A DNA stretch of 64,000 nt from Mycobacterium kyogaense. GTDB lineage: Bacteria > Actinomycetota > Actinomycetes > Mycobacteriales > Mycobacteriaceae. Where the stretch lies: contig NZ_QJUA01000023.1 in NCBI RefSeq assembly GCF_003254575.1, positions 1 through 64,000 of the forward strand, in the 5' to 3' direction. Under the pieces are notes generated by a model. It did no database searches and was not told where the DNA came from. It worked only from the letters and a program-made list of their open reading frames with translations. Made by a program: the position numbers and the translations under genes. Below, piece by piece: positions 35,470 to 44,853 of this stretch. Position 1 is the first letter of the stretch, and each line of letters starts with the position of its first letter.

Positions 35470-37050
35470 ATGGCGGGCCGATCCTCAGTTGTGACGATTC
35501 CGACGCTGGGAACTCTGTTCTCCCAGTCACTCTCACGCAACGGGGAGCGCACGGCCGTCGTCGACGGAGACCGCGAGGTGACCTACGCGGAGCTGCAAGA
35601 TCAGGTCGGACGACTCCTCGCGGTGTTCGACGAATGGGGCCTTGCCCCGGGCGATGGCATTGGCTTGGGCATGACCGGGATGACCCTGGAGTTCGCAGCG
35701 GTCTACATCGCATGTCAGGTAGCCGGTCTGTGGACCACCGAACTGCCGCCGCATCTGCCCGTCGACGTTGTCCTCGAGAGAATTGCAACGACGCACGCGC
35801 GGATTCTCATTGTCGACGATGGCACGTCGGAGACGCGCGGCGACGAACTCCGCGCCGCACTGCAGGACACGCTGGCGTGGATCGGTCGCGGCGAAGCGCC
35901 GCGCTGGAGCGCGCGTGATCTCACGGCGCGCCAGGCGGAAGTTGCCCCACGCGAGGTCGTCGCCGCCGAGCCCGCAGCGCATTGCGGAATAATGTTCACC
36001 AGCGGGTCCACCGGAAAACCGAAGCCGGTGCTCATTCCGTCGCGCGGAGCCGGCGTGCACGCAGTGATGGTGATGGCCACCCTGCGCTATCCGATGGCGC
36101 CGGTCACGATCGTTCCGGTGACGCACCAGCTGATACTCCAGTTCCTCTTCGTTCCGACGTTGATGCTGGGCGGGACGGTCGTCACGGTGGCGCACTACTC
36201 GTCGCGCAAGGTGATCGCCGCCGCGATCCGGCATCGAGCCAGGGCGGTGTTCCTCACCACTTCCGACATCTACGAACTTGCTCAGCGCGACGACACCGGC
36301 GGCATCGAGAAATCCTTGGAATTGATCTTTTATGGCGGCGAACCGATGAGCGCTGCTCGCCTCAGTTCCGTGACCGAAGTCTTCGGGAAGATCTTCGTCG
36401 GAGCCTACGGCCAGACCGAAACCCTCACGGCAGCGTTTCTGCACCCCGAGGACCACGATCCGAATCGGCCGGAACTGCTCGAAGCGGCTGGCCGGGCCAT
36501 CACCGGTGTTCGGATCGAGGTGTGGGGGGACTCCGGGCCGGTACCCGTGGGTTCACATGGTGAACTGGTCATCTCGAGCCCGGGTTGCATGGTGGGCTAT
36601 CTCGGCATGGAGGAGGCGACCCGGAAAACCATGGAGAACGGTTGGGTACGCACCGGCGACATCGGCTACCTCGATACCCACGGGTACGTGCATGTCCTCG
36701 ACCGTGCCAAGTTCGTGTTCCGCTCTGCGGGCGCCACGGTGTACCCCCATCTCGTCGAGCAGGAGCTGTCTCGACATCCCGACGTGATCCGCGCAGCGGT
36801 CGTCGGCGTCGCCGACAACGAAGTGGAGCATCGCGTATGCGCCGCGGTCACGCTCAAATCCGGCGCACGTGTCACGATTGCCGAGCTCGCAGCGCTTCCG
36901 ATAGACGGCCTCCCCGGTGGCGTCCACGATGTGCAGATCGTCGAGTCGCTACCTGTGACACCGGCCAACAAGGTTGACCGCGAACAGGTCCGAAAGCTAT
37001 TCGAAGCAGCGCGATCCACCGGTGCCGACGCCGTCGCCGCATCGACATGA
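35470..37050 (+). CDS. Acyl-CoA synthetase / AMP-dependent ligase
   Basis: A 526-residue adenylate-forming enzyme. The phosphate loop is complete (IMFTSGSTGKPKPVL near residue 174). GAYGQTETLTA near 313, VRTGDIGYLDTHGYV near 393, the hinge AKFVFRSAGATVYPHLVE near 415 and the C-terminal lysine in VTPANKVDR near 500 are present. GGGAGA precedes the ATG. It diverges from the phosphotransferase/ALDH unit across operator 5, so it may share that control. It is the third FadD-like gene of the cluster; substrate unknown. Confidence 0.87.
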   Translation: MAGRSSVVTIPTLGTLFSQSLSRNGERTAVVDGDREVTYAELQDQVGRLLAVFDEWGLAPGDGIGLGMTGMTLEFAAVYIACQVAGLWTTELPPHLPVDVVLERIATTHARILIVDDGTSETRGDELRAALQDTLAWIGRGEAPRWSARDLTARQAEVAPREVVAAEPAAHCGIMFTSGSTGKPKPVLIPSRGAGVHAVMVMATLRYPMAPVTIVPVTHQLILQFLFVPTLMLGGTVVTVAHYSSRKVIAAAIRHRARAVFLTTSDIYELAQRDDTGGIEKSLELIFYGGEPMSAARLSSVTEVFGKIFVGAYGQTETLTAAFLHPEDHDPNRPELLEAAGRAITGVRIEVWGDSGPVPVGSHGELVISSPGCMVGYLGMEEATRKTMENGWVRTGDIGYLDTHGYVHVLDRAKFVFRSAGATVYPHLVEQELSRHPDVIRAAVVGVADNEVEHRVCAAVTLKSGARVTIAELAALPIDGLPGGVHDVQIVESLPVTPANKVDREQVRKLFEAARSTGADAVAAST

Positions 37051-37137
37051 CACAGCGATGAACCCGTTCGGCCAAGCGTGCTGCCACTATTGAGTACCGG
37101 AGGCGATCGAACGGCCGTGATACAGGCCCACCGGTGA

Positions 37138-37152
37138 CGGCATCGAATGCCG
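37138..37152. terminator. Weak hairpin between convergent genes
   Basis: CGGCAT-CGA-ATGCCG, a 6-bp stem with a 3-nt loop in the 283-bp gap between the convergent FadD and crotonase genes. No T-run follows. Nothing else is seen in this gap. Confidence 0.3.
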
Positions 37153-37333
37153 GCTTTCGCCTCGCCAATCCGCTCAGTTCACAATCTCGCTCCGGCAGCT
37201 CGTGCGGCCTACTACGGGTCATGAACGGAGATCGCAACGTCATACTCGTTGTGCACTAAGGGTTCTGGACTTGGCGCTACAGACCGCACCTGTACCCGCT
37301 AGCCATCGTCGATATGCGAGGCCTGCACGCACA

Positions 37334-38158
37334 TCACAGCTCCCTCAACAGATCTGCAATACGCATTTCCGCGCGGCGGGTTTGTCCACCGGCCTCAAGG
37401 AAGGCGCGCATCGCCGGCCGCGCTGCGGGCGAGCGTAACGCTTCGACGAAGAGTGCCGACTCCTGCACTAGACCCTCGTGCAGTGGCATCGCGGCCGCGT
37501 TGCGAACCGACGACTTCGCCAATCGCACGGCGTCGGGCGGAAATCTCGCGATACGCTCAGCGAGGCGCGACACGAAACACGGCAGTTCGTCGCGCGGAAG
37601 CGCGCGATTGAGATAGCCCCACATTGCAGCCGTATCCGCGTCGATGTCGTCGGCGCCGAGGATCACCTCGAGCGCTCGCCCGCGCCCGATCAAGGAAGTG
37701 ATGAATTGCGTCCCTCCCCCGGCCGGGATGAATCCGAGCGCTACCTCCATCTGATTGACCACCGCATGCTGGGACGCACCGAAACGCATGTCGCAGGCCG
37801 CGCACAGCTCGCTGCCCCCGCCGCCGACACGGCCGGCGATCTCGGCGATAGACACGATGGCACTTGCGTGCACTCGCGCGCACAGGCGTTGAAACGGATT
37901 GAGCTTCACCGAAGTCGACTCCTCGACATCGGTGTCCAAGATCATGTTCACGTCCACGTGCGCGAGGAAGAACTCCGGATCCCCACTGCGAAAGACGGCG
38001 ACTCGTACTGTGGGGTCGCCTTCCAACGTTCGCCAGGTATGCGACAAGGCCGAGAACAGTTCCGCGGTGATGATGTTCATCGGTGGCGCGGTGAAGGTCA
38101 CGTAGGCAACCCCGGCTTCGATGAGAACAGTGATCAAGCGAGGGTCGTCATCGGCCAT
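37334..38158 (-). CDS. Crotonase-family protein (enoyl-CoA hydratase/isomerase), atypical
   Basis: A 274-residue crotonase-fold protein. The second oxyanion block is clear (IAGRVGGGGSELCAACDMRFG near residue 107), but the first is unusual (GDPEFFLAHVDVN near 60 instead of FCAGAD). The reaction may therefore be hydration, isomerisation or C-C cleavage. It starts 3 bp after the neighbouring crotonase stops, so the two form an operon under operator 6. Confidence 0.85.
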   Translation of the reverse strand: MADDDPRLITVLIEAGVAYVTFTAPPMNIITAELFSALSHTWRTLEGDPTVRVAVFRSGDPEFFLAHVDVNMILDTDVEESTSVKLNPFQRLCARVHASAIVSIAEIAGRVGGGGSELCAACDMRFGASQHAVVNQMEVALGFIPAGGGTQFITSLIGRGRALEVILGADDIDADTAAMWGYLNRALPRDELPCFVSRLAERIARFPPDAVRLAKSSVRNAAAMPLHEGLVQESALFVEALRSPAARPAMRAFLEAGGQTRRAEMRIADLLREL

Positions 38159-38161
38159 GGG

Positions 38162-38962
38162 TCAGAGCCCGCGCCAAATCGGTGATCGCTTGTCCGCGAA
38201 GGCGCGCACACCCTCTTTCGCGTCTTCGGACGCGAGTACGGTCTTGAACTCTCGCCACGATCTTCGCCATTGAACGCGATCGGGAACACCGTCATCGTCG
38301 TTGGCGTAGGAGATGCGCTTGCTGGCCCGCACGGCCAAGGGGGCGTTCGACGCAATTTGCCGGGCGAGCGCGAACGCCGTGTCGAGTAGCGCATCCGCGG
38401 GCACCACCGCGTTGACCAACCCCCGGTGGCGCGCCTCCTCGGCGCTCATCGGATCGCCGGTGAACAGGGCGGCCGCCGCGATCTTCTTTGGGATCTGTTC
38501 CGCCAACCGAAACGCGCCGCCTGCTCCTGCGATGAGTCCTCTTTTCACCTCAGGCAGCCCGAAGGAGGCACCGATGACCGCGACTGCCAAATCGCTGGCC
38601 AACACCAGCTCCGTACCGCCGCCCAGTGCTGCGCCGTTGACGGCAGCAATAGTCGGTTTGTCAATGTAATGGCGTGTGTAACCAGCGAATCCCCACTCGT
38701 TGTGGTCGGGGTGGTAGATGTCCTCGCCTCGCGCCGTTGCCTTCAGGTCCGCACCAGCGCAGAAGGACCGCTCACCTGAGCCGGTCAGGATCACCGCACG
38801 CACCGAACGATCATCGTGTGCGGCGTGGAGTGCGTCGCCGACCAGGAGGCTGACGTCCCGGTTCACGGCGTTACGCGCCTGCGGCCGGTTCAAGGTGATG
38901 ACCATGATCCCGTCCCGAACCGTTACCAATACGGGTCGTGGTTCCCCGGGTGCTGTTGTCAC
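38162..38962 (-). CDS. Enoyl-CoA hydratase
   Basis: A 266-residue crotonase with the standard oxyanion-hole motifs: GERSFCAGADLKA near residue 64 and AALGGGTELVLASD near 109, followed by FGLPEVKRGLIAGAGGAFRL. It would hydrate a 2-enoyl-CoA made by one of the cluster acyl-CoA dehydrogenases. The GTG at 38962 is preceded by AGGA. It is the first gene of a two-gene unit reading away from the Rieske unit, with operators 6 and 7 in the space between. Confidence 0.88.
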   Translation of the reverse strand: MTTAPGEPRPVLVTVRDGIMVITLNRPQARNAVNRDVSLLVGDALHAAHDDRSVRAVILTGSGERSFCAGADLKATARGEDIYHPDHNEWGFAGYTRHYIDKPTIAAVNGAALGGGTELVLASDLAVAVIGASFGLPEVKRGLIAGAGGAFRLAEQIPKKIAAAALFTGDPMSAEEARHRGLVNAVVPADALLDTAFALARQIASNAPLAVRASKRISYANDDDGVPDRVQWRRSWREFKTVLASEDAKEGVRAFADKRSPIWRGL

Positions 38963-39031
38963 GTGACGTCCTGTTCACTGGCTGCGCCCAACGGCCAACG
39001 TCGCGTCGCACGGCTTCGTTCGAGCCGCGAT

Positions 39032-39049
39032 AGACCGTCCCGTCGGTCG
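39032..39049. promoter_or_regulatory. Cluster operator 6
   Basis: AGACCGTCCCGTCGGTCG, 69 bp before the GTG of the crotonase unit. On the minus strand a -10-like TAAGTT lies just upstream of it. Confidence 0.75.
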
Positions 39050-39102
39050 TGTTAACTTACCATCCAGCCACCACCCTCCCGCCGGAGCCGCGGCCTGATG
39101 CG

Positions 39103-39132
39103 TTGACAGTCGACATCTCCTAGTGATCGAAT
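39103..39132 (+). promoter_or_regulatory. Promoter for the Rieske unit
   Basis: TTGACA (39103-39108), 18 bp, TCGAAT (39127-39132), ending directly at operator 7. Confidence 0.6.
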
Positions 39133-39150
39133 AGACCGACGCGACGGTCG
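39133..39150. promoter_or_regulatory. Cluster operator 7
   Basis: AGACCGACGCGACGGTCG, 39 bp before the ATG of the Rieske oxygenase; identical in sequence to operator 2. Confidence 0.82.
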
Positions 39151-39189
39151 GCTTTTCATCTGGCCGCGCACTCACGAGAGGGATGTGCG

Positions 39190-40209
39190 ATGCCTAGAGA
39201 ATACGAGGTGCTCGACGACACCTTCCCGCACGACACCTACCCCACGGGATGGTTCCAGGTGGCGTGGAGCGACGAGGTCGAACCCAAGACCATCAAGCCC
39301 ATCCACTACTTCGGCCGCGATTTGATCGTGTACCGCACCGAAGACGGCCGACCGGTGGTGATGGCCGCGCACTGCCCACATATGGGAGCGCACATCGGCC
39401 ACGGCGGCTGGGTGGAAGGCTGCGACGTCATCTGTCCTTTTCACGGATGGCGATGGGCACCCGATGGCCTCAACCTTGATGTGCCGTCGCAAGACAAGCC
39501 GAGCGGCCGAAGCATCCGAGTGTGGGAAACCGCCGAGACCAACGGCATCGTGTGGATCTGGCACGACGAACTGCGGCGATCCCCGACCTGTGAACCGCCC
39601 ACCGAACGGCGAAACGATCAGGAGTTCCTGCCCGTCTTTCCCGACTGCGTCTACAAGTGGGACAAGGTGCACGCTAGACCGCAATATGTCACCGAGAACG
39701 TCACCGACCTCGATCACCTCCGCTGGGTGCACAAGAACACCGGCAAGATTGACGTCCTGGAACTCAACGACCTCGGTGACACCATGGAGGTACGCCACAA
39801 GACGATCATCGGGCACGGCAAGAAGAGCACGTGGCTCACCCCTGACGGGCCCATCGAAAATGTCGGCCGAACTTTGCTTTTCGGCGTTGGAACGGTCATG
39901 GTCGAGTTCGGGGAGCTGCTCGACAACGCCGTGCTGCTACAGACCCAGACACCCGTCGATCTGGACCACTCCGATCTGTTCATCACGGTCTTGACGATTC
40001 AGGACCCCAATGAGGACGGTGACCGCCCGAAGGGGCGCGCGCTCAAGAGAGTGCAGGAGCAAATCAAGCAGGCCGATCGCGACATGCCCATCTGGAACAA
40101 CATGAAATACCTGGACAAGGCGGCCTACACGAAGCCCGAGGGGCTGCTCGTCAAGTCAGTGCGCGACTGGTGCGGCCGCTTCTACCCCCAGACCGAGTCG
40201 ACGGGGTGA
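39190..40209 (+). CDS. Rieske non-haem iron oxygenase (KshA / cholesterol desaturase-like)
   Basis: A 339-residue oxygenase component. The 2Fe-2S site is Cys62-x-His64 and Cys82-x2-His85 (CPHMG and CPFHGW). The mononuclear iron site is in ENVTDLDHLRWVH at about residues 167-179. Size and motif spacing place it with the KshA and cholesterol 7-desaturase-like oxygenases that attack steroid rings, rather than ring-hydroxylating dioxygenases, which carry a second small subunit. No reductase gene follows; the FAD reductase at 48421 or the FprB-like protein may serve. Its TGA overlaps the GTG of the CoA transferase. Confidence 0.87.
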   Translation: MPREYEVLDDTFPHDTYPTGWFQVAWSDEVEPKTIKPIHYFGRDLIVYRTEDGRPVVMAAHCPHMGAHIGHGGWVEGCDVICPFHGWRWAPDGLNLDVPSQDKPSGRSIRVWETAETNGIVWIWHDELRRSPTCEPPTERRNDQEFLPVFPDCVYKWDKVHARPQYVTENVTDLDHLRWVHKNTGKIDVLELNDLGDTMEVRHKTIIGHGKKSTWLTPDGPIENVGRTLLFGVGTVMVEFGELLDNAVLLQTQTPVDLDHSDLFITVLTIQDPNEDGDRPKGRALKRVQEQIKQADRDMPIWNNMKYLDKAAYTKPEGLLVKSVRDWCGRFYPQTESTG

Positions 40210-41372
40210 CGACAACCCCGCTGCGGGGCCGCACCGTCGTCGACTTTTCGTTGTACGTGCCCGGGCCCCACTGCACCAAGATCCTCGCCGAACTCGGGGC
40301 CGACGTGGTGAAGGTCGAGCCCCTCGGCGGAGACCCCGTCCGCCGCTTTATGCCGGGACTCTACGAAGGACTCAATTCCGCCAAAAGGGTCCTCGCAATC
40401 GATGTTAAGGATCCTCGCGGACTGGACGTGTGCCGTCGCCTGCTCAACGGCGTCGATGTGGTCGTCGAAGGTTTTCGCCCTGGCGTGATGGACCGCCTCG
40501 GAATCGGCTTCGCCGACGTGTCGGCACTTTCGCCGGCGGTCGTGTACTGCTCGTTGACTGGATACGGGCAAGAAGGCCCGCGAGCCGCCGACGCAGGCCA
40601 CGACGTGAACTACACCGCCGTCGCGGGCGGGTTCGCCGTCCAGCTCGCCGTCGACGACGATCCTCAACAGGGACCGTTCGCCGCAGCGGACCTCGGTGGA
40701 GCGCTCTACGCTGCGACGGCAATCTGCGCCACACTCGCAGGCATCCCTTCACAACCGGTGCACCTGGATGTGTCACTCAGTGAGGCCTCGCTGGCGCTGT
40801 CGGCGGTCGGATGGGGGCGCGCCATGCAAGGCGAGCCGATCAGGCCCGACGACGTCGGCAGTCTGGCTCCCGGCTACGGCATCTACCGTTGCCGTGACGG
40901 ACGACGCGTCGCGGTAGCTGCAGTCGAGGACGAGTTCTGGGACCGCCTGTGCAACGCACTCGGCGTCGAAGATCTCACCGGCGCCCCCTTCAACGACCAC
41001 CACGGACGAATGACGCACCGCCGCATGCTGACTGAGCGCCTCAGGCAAACCATCGTGCAGTGGGACTGCGCGACATTGGTCGACCGAGCCCACACAGACG
41101 GCATTCCCGTCTCAGCGTTGCACACGGTCGACGACGTCCGCCTCGACGCCCACTTGCGCCATCGCGACGCGATTCGGGCACGAAGCCGAGGCTTCGAAGT
41201 GGCTCATCCCGTGCAATACGGAGGGCAGCGACCGAAACAGCAAGACCGACCGACAGGGACGCAACTCACACGACACGATGTCGCGATGATGACCGGACTC
41301 GGCGACGAGGACATCGAGGCTCTTGCCCGCGCGGGAGTCATCGGTCAACCAACCACCCCCGCGGATGCTTGA
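40206..41372 (+). CDS. Class III (CaiB/BaiF) CoA transferase
   Basis: A 388-residue family III CoA transferase. The N-terminal block VVDFSLYVPGPHCTKILAELGADVVKVEPLGGDPVR is typical, as is SLTGYGQEGPRAADAGHDVNYTA near residue 118, which contains the conserved Asp used as the acyl carrier. Related enzymes include CoA transferases and alpha-methylacyl-CoA racemases; racemases are needed for methyl-branched side chains. GTG at 40206 overlaps the Rieske stop (GTGA). The ACAD gene follows after 11 bp. Confidence 0.85.
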   Translation: MTTTPLRGRTVVDFSLYVPGPHCTKILAELGADVVKVEPLGGDPVRRFMPGLYEGLNSAKRVLAIDVKDPRGLDVCRRLLNGVDVVVEGFRPGVMDRLGIGFADVSALSPAVVYCSLTGYGQEGPRAADAGHDVNYTAVAGGFAVQLAVDDDPQQGPFAAADLGGALYAATAICATLAGIPSQPVHLDVSLSEASLALSAVGWGRAMQGEPIRPDDVGSLAPGYGIYRCRDGRRVAVAAVEDEFWDRLCNALGVEDLTGAPFNDHHGRMTHRRMLTERLRQTIVQWDCATLVDRAHTDGIPVSALHTVDDVRLDAHLRHRDAIRARSRGFEVAHPVQYGGQRPKQQDRPTGTQLTRHDVAMMTGLGDEDIEALARAGVIGQPTTPADA

Positions 41373-41383
41373 GGAGGCAGAAC

Positions 41384-42706
41384 ATGTCATGGGGATTCGA
41401 AACCGATACCGACTTCCAGGCCAAACTGGACTGGGCTGAGGGGTTCGTGCGTAGTGAAGTGCAACCGCTCGACCACGTACTCGAGCACGGTTTCGACATG
41501 GCCGACCCCCTGCGTCAGGCGCTGATACCGCCCCTGCAGGCCCAGGTTCGTCGGGAAGGATTGTGGGCCTGCCACCTCGGCCCCGAGCTCGGAGGGCCGG
41601 GTTACGGGCAACTGAAATTGGCGCTGTTGAACGAAGTACTCGGCCGAAGCCCCTGGGCGCCCATTGTCTTCGGCTGCCACGCACCCGACTCCGGGAACGC
41701 CGAGATCCTCGCGCACTACGGAACCGACGAGCTCAAGCGACGCTATCTGCAGCCGCTGTTGGACAACGAGGTCGTCTCGGCCTTCTCGATGACCGAGCCG
41801 CGCGGCGGGTCGGACCCCACTCAGTTCACGTGTCGAGCCGAATTGGACGGCGAGTCTTGGGTTCTCGACGGCGAAAAATGGTTCACTTCGCACGCTCGGT
41901 TCGCCGATTTCCTTATCGTCCTAGCCGTCACCGACCCCGATGCCGAACCGCACCGCCGGATGTCGATGTTCGTCGTGCCCGCCCAGACGCCAGGCGTCAA
42001 CATCGTACGCAATGTGGGAATGGCCGGGTTTGCCGAAGCTGAGGGAACCCACGCCTACATTCGCTATGAGGGTGCACGCATTCCGCGGGACCACATACTC
42101 GGAGAACGAGGCGACGGTTTCGTCGTCGCTCAGACCCGATTGGGTGGCGGTCGAATCCACCACGCCATGCGTACCGTGGGGCTGGTCCGGTACGCGTTCG
42201 AGATGCTCTGCGAACGCGCACTCTCACGTTTCACCGACGGCAGCCAGTTGTCCCGCAAGCAGGCCGTCGAGCACATGATCGCTGATTCGTGGATACAGAT
42301 CGAGCAATTCAGACTGCTGGTGATGCAAACAGCGTGGAAAATCGACAAGTACAACGATTACCGAAAAGTCCGCGGCGACATCTCGGCCGTGAAGGCGGCG
42401 ATGCCCGCGGTGTTGCACGATGTGGCTGCTCGCGCGCTGCAGATCCACGGCTCCCTAGGCGCTTCCGAGGAGATGCCATTCGGGCAGATGATCATGAACT
42501 CATTTCAGATGGGCCTCGTCGACGGAGCCACCGAGGTGCACAAGAGCACCCTCGCGCGGCAACTACTGCGCCAGTACGAGGGCACGCAGGACCTGTTCCC
42601 CACCCAGCATCTTCCACGCTTGCAGGACGCAGCTCGCGAGAAGTTCGCCGACGAGATAGCCGAGGTTGCAAGGTCGTCGGACGGTGAAACCGTGGCCTTC
42701 GTATAG
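41384..42706 (+). CDS. Acyl-CoA dehydrogenase
   Basis: A 440-residue ACAD (start MSWGFETD, GAGGAGG upstream). FAD and substrate motifs are FSMTEPRGGSDPTQF near residue 131, GEKWFTSHA near 163 and QIHGSLGASEEMPFGQMI near 349. The C-terminal VDGATEVHKSTLAR near 380 carries a Glu at the place of the catalytic base in many ACADs. It is the third gene of the Rieske unit under operator 7. Substrate unknown. Confidence 0.88.
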   Translation: MSWGFETDTDFQAKLDWAEGFVRSEVQPLDHVLEHGFDMADPLRQALIPPLQAQVRREGLWACHLGPELGGPGYGQLKLALLNEVLGRSPWAPIVFGCHAPDSGNAEILAHYGTDELKRRYLQPLLDNEVVSAFSMTEPRGGSDPTQFTCRAELDGESWVLDGEKWFTSHARFADFLIVLAVTDPDAEPHRRMSMFVVPAQTPGVNIVRNVGMAGFAEAEGTHAYIRYEGARIPRDHILGERGDGFVVAQTRLGGGRIHHAMRTVGLVRYAFEMLCERALSRFTDGSQLSRKQAVEHMIADSWIQIEQFRLLVMQTAWKIDKYNDYRKVRGDISAVKAAMPAVLHDVAARALQIHGSLGASEEMPFGQMIMNSFQMGLVDGATEVHKSTLARQLLRQYEGTQDLFPTQHLPRLQDAAREKFADEIAEVARSSDGETVAFV

Positions 42707-42775
42707 GGGCGAGCGCACCTCGGAATGCTGTCCGCGGGCAAGGACGCCGTGCGCTCTGAGACACAACGCGGCGCG

Positions 42776-43726
42776 CTACATCAAAGCGCGCAACAGCGAA
42801 ACCATCTGTGTTCCGACGCTGTCGATCATGGCGGTGATGTCTTCGGAGGGGACACCAGGAAGGTGCAGGCGCACGTCGATGGCGTCGGCACCGATCGTGT
42901 GGTGTTCCTCGGCGAGTTCCGCCGCGATATCACGCGCATCCCCACACGCAATTCCGATTCGGAAGCCGCTGTGTTGGCGCATCGTCGTGTCTGCCGCGTC
43001 CTGATAGCGGCGACGGAATCGCGCGCTCACATCCGCGGGAAGCTCACCCAGCCACACTGTCCGAGTCCACACGACCGGGCCGGGCCCTCCCAGAGCGCGG
43101 TACTGCTGCGACAGTCTGGCAAGACGAACCGGATCTTCCCCTCCGGGGAACATCACGCCTAGACCAAAGCGTGCAGCGCGAGCAACGCCTCCGGCACTGT
43201 TGGCAGCGACGAGAACAGGCGCCCCGGAGGCCGGCCAGCCCCGTGCCGCCGCGTCGCCATCAGAGCAATCTCCGGACGTATGCAGGGTCTGTGTCAGGGC
43301 GCGCAGCTGCCGTTCGAAACGTTGCGCTCTTTCACCGTAGGGCACGTTCAGATAATCGAAATCGGCGCGCGCGTAACCGGGGGCGAGTGCAGCGGTGACG
43401 CGGCCGGGAAATTTGGTTGCCGTCCACGCCAGTTCTTCGGCGAATAGGCGTCCGTTGCGCACCGAGAGGATTGTGGGCGCGGGTCCCGACCACACCGTCG
43501 ATGTCGCAGCTAGCAGCCAGTTGGTGACCAGGAGGGGCTGGGGCAGATATCCGGGGAACCCGTTGTGGTGCTCGCTGAGCGTCACGCCGTCGAAACCGGC
43601 AATCTCGGCGACTACCGCCTGTTGCAGCAGTAGGTCGATCTGGCCGCGTGCGGACAGTTCGGTGTCCGGATGTAGACCCAGCGATACGCTGCCCGCAGCG
43701 AAGGGCCGACGTGGCGGTGGGGCCAC
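42776..43726 (-). CDS. LLM-class (luciferase-like) flavin- or F420-dependent oxidoreductase
   Basis: A 316-residue luciferase-like TIM-barrel protein. Family features are GFDGVTLSEHHNGF near residue 43, PTILSVRNGRLFAEELAWTA near 85, LAPGYARADFDY near 116 and GAPVLVAANSAGGVARAA near 168. The group uses FMN or F420 for monooxygenation or hydride transfer; cofactor choice is not readable here. GTG at 43726, 6 bp after the ACAD stop. It is the last gene of the seven-gene minus-strand unit and converges with the ACAD at 41384. Confidence 0.83.
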   Translation of the reverse strand: MAPPPRRPFAAGSVSLGLHPDTELSARGQIDLLLQQAVVAEIAGFDGVTLSEHHNGFPGYLPQPLLVTNWLLAATSTVWSGPAPTILSVRNGRLFAEELAWTATKFPGRVTAALAPGYARADFDYLNVPYGERAQRFERQLRALTQTLHTSGDCSDGDAAARGWPASGAPVLVAANSAGGVARAARFGLGVMFPGGEDPVRLARLSQQYRALGGPGPVVWTRTVWLGELPADVSARFRRRYQDAADTTMRQHSGFRIGIACGDARDIAAELAEEHHTIGADAIDVRLHLPGVPSEDITAMIDSVGTQMVSLLRALM

Positions 43727-43732
43727 CTGAGC

Positions 43733-44845
43733 TCAGAACTTGAGACGGTCGGCGAGGGTGCGTCGCTGGAACGCACTGTCGCCGTGCAGGATCGCGGTGC
43801 TATGGGCTCGGCGGAAGTACAGGTGCGCATCGTGCTCCCACGTGAATCCGATGCCGCCGTGCACCTGGATGTTCTCGCCTGCGACGAAGGTGTACGCCTC
43901 AGAGCAGAACGCTTTCGCCAGTGGCGCTGCGGTATGAAGGGCGCTCGGGTCGTATCGCAGAACGGCGGCGAGATGATCGACGGCGGATCGAGCCGATTCC
44001 ACGGCGACGAGCATGTCGGCGCACTTGTGTTTCACTGCCTGGAAGCTGCCGATCGGCCGACCGAACTGCTGGCGGATCTTGGCGTACTCCACTGCCATAT
44101 CGAGGCAGCGCGCAGCGCCGCCGAGTTGTTCGGCCGCAATCATGGCGTTGGCCTCGTCGACAGCCACATCGAGCACTGCCCCCGCGTCGCCGACACTGAT
44201 CCGTCTCGCCGGTGTGGCGTTGAAGACGATGTGGGCCATTGGCCGAGTCTGGTCCAGTACCCGCATCGGCTTGCGGCTGACGCCAGCTGATGACGCGTCG
44301 ACCACATACAGTTGCAGTTCGGCGCCGTCATGGGCCGCAACGAGCACCACATCGGCCGACGCGCCGTCGATGACGAAGCTCGTCTCGCCGTGCAACACGG
44401 CCCGGTCGGAGTCGGGATTCTCTGCCTTCGCAGTCACCCCGCTCGGTGTTCCATCGGTGGCCGTGTGCGCGACCGCTGCGGTGATCTCGCCCGCCGCCAG
44501 GCGATGCAGTAGCTCCGACCGAACGGGGCTTGCCGCGCAGGCGAGCAGTGCCGGGATGGCCAGACCTACCGTCGACAGGTAGGGGACGCAGGCCAGCGAT
44601 CGACCCAATTCCTCGAAAACGGCGAGCTGGACCGATGCGTCGTAGCCTCCGCCGCCGTAGTCCTCCGGGACCGCCAGGCCGGGCAGTCCGAGCTCGTTCA
44701 CCATACGTCCCCACAGCGTGGCATCGAAGCCGTCGGCCGTTTCGATGGTGCGCCGGACGTGCTCGCTCGACGCCGTTGCTGTCAGGAAGTCGCGTAGGAC
44801 GGACTTCAGCTCGTTGACGTCGTCGGTGCTCGTCGTAATTGTCAT
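43733..44845 (-). CDS. Acyl-CoA dehydrogenase, small type without C-terminal Glu base
   Basis: A 370-residue ACAD. Motifs are GLAVPEDYGGGGYDAS near residue 55, YAKIRQQFGRPIGSFQAVKHKCADM near 250 and ENIQVHGGIGFTWEHDAHLYFRRA near 325. The C-terminal end ALLHGDS-type segment (STAILHGDSAFQRR) has no EGT/EIxR catalytic motif. In steroid catabolism such subunits pair with a larger ACAD to form alpha2beta2 enzymes. The ACAD at 46491 in the same unit has the EIQRN motif and is the obvious partner candidate. ATG at 44845 follows GAGAGG. Confidence 0.87.
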   Translation of the reverse strand: MTITTSTDDVNELKSVLRDFLTATASSEHVRRTIETADGFDATLWGRMVNELGLPGLAVPEDYGGGGYDASVQLAVFEELGRSLACVPYLSTVGLAIPALLACAASPVRSELLHRLAAGEITAAVAHTATDGTPSGVTAKAENPDSDRAVLHGETSFVIDGASADVVLVAAHDGAELQLYVVDASSAGVSRKPMRVLDQTRPMAHIVFNATPARRISVGDAGAVLDVAVDEANAMIAAEQLGGAARCLDMAVEYAKIRQQFGRPIGSFQAVKHKCADMLVAVESARSAVDHLAAVLRYDPSALHTAAPLAKAFCSEAYTFVAGENIQVHGGIGFTWEHDAHLYFRRAHSTAILHGDSAFQRRTLADRLKF

Positions 44846-44853
44846 GTCGCCTC

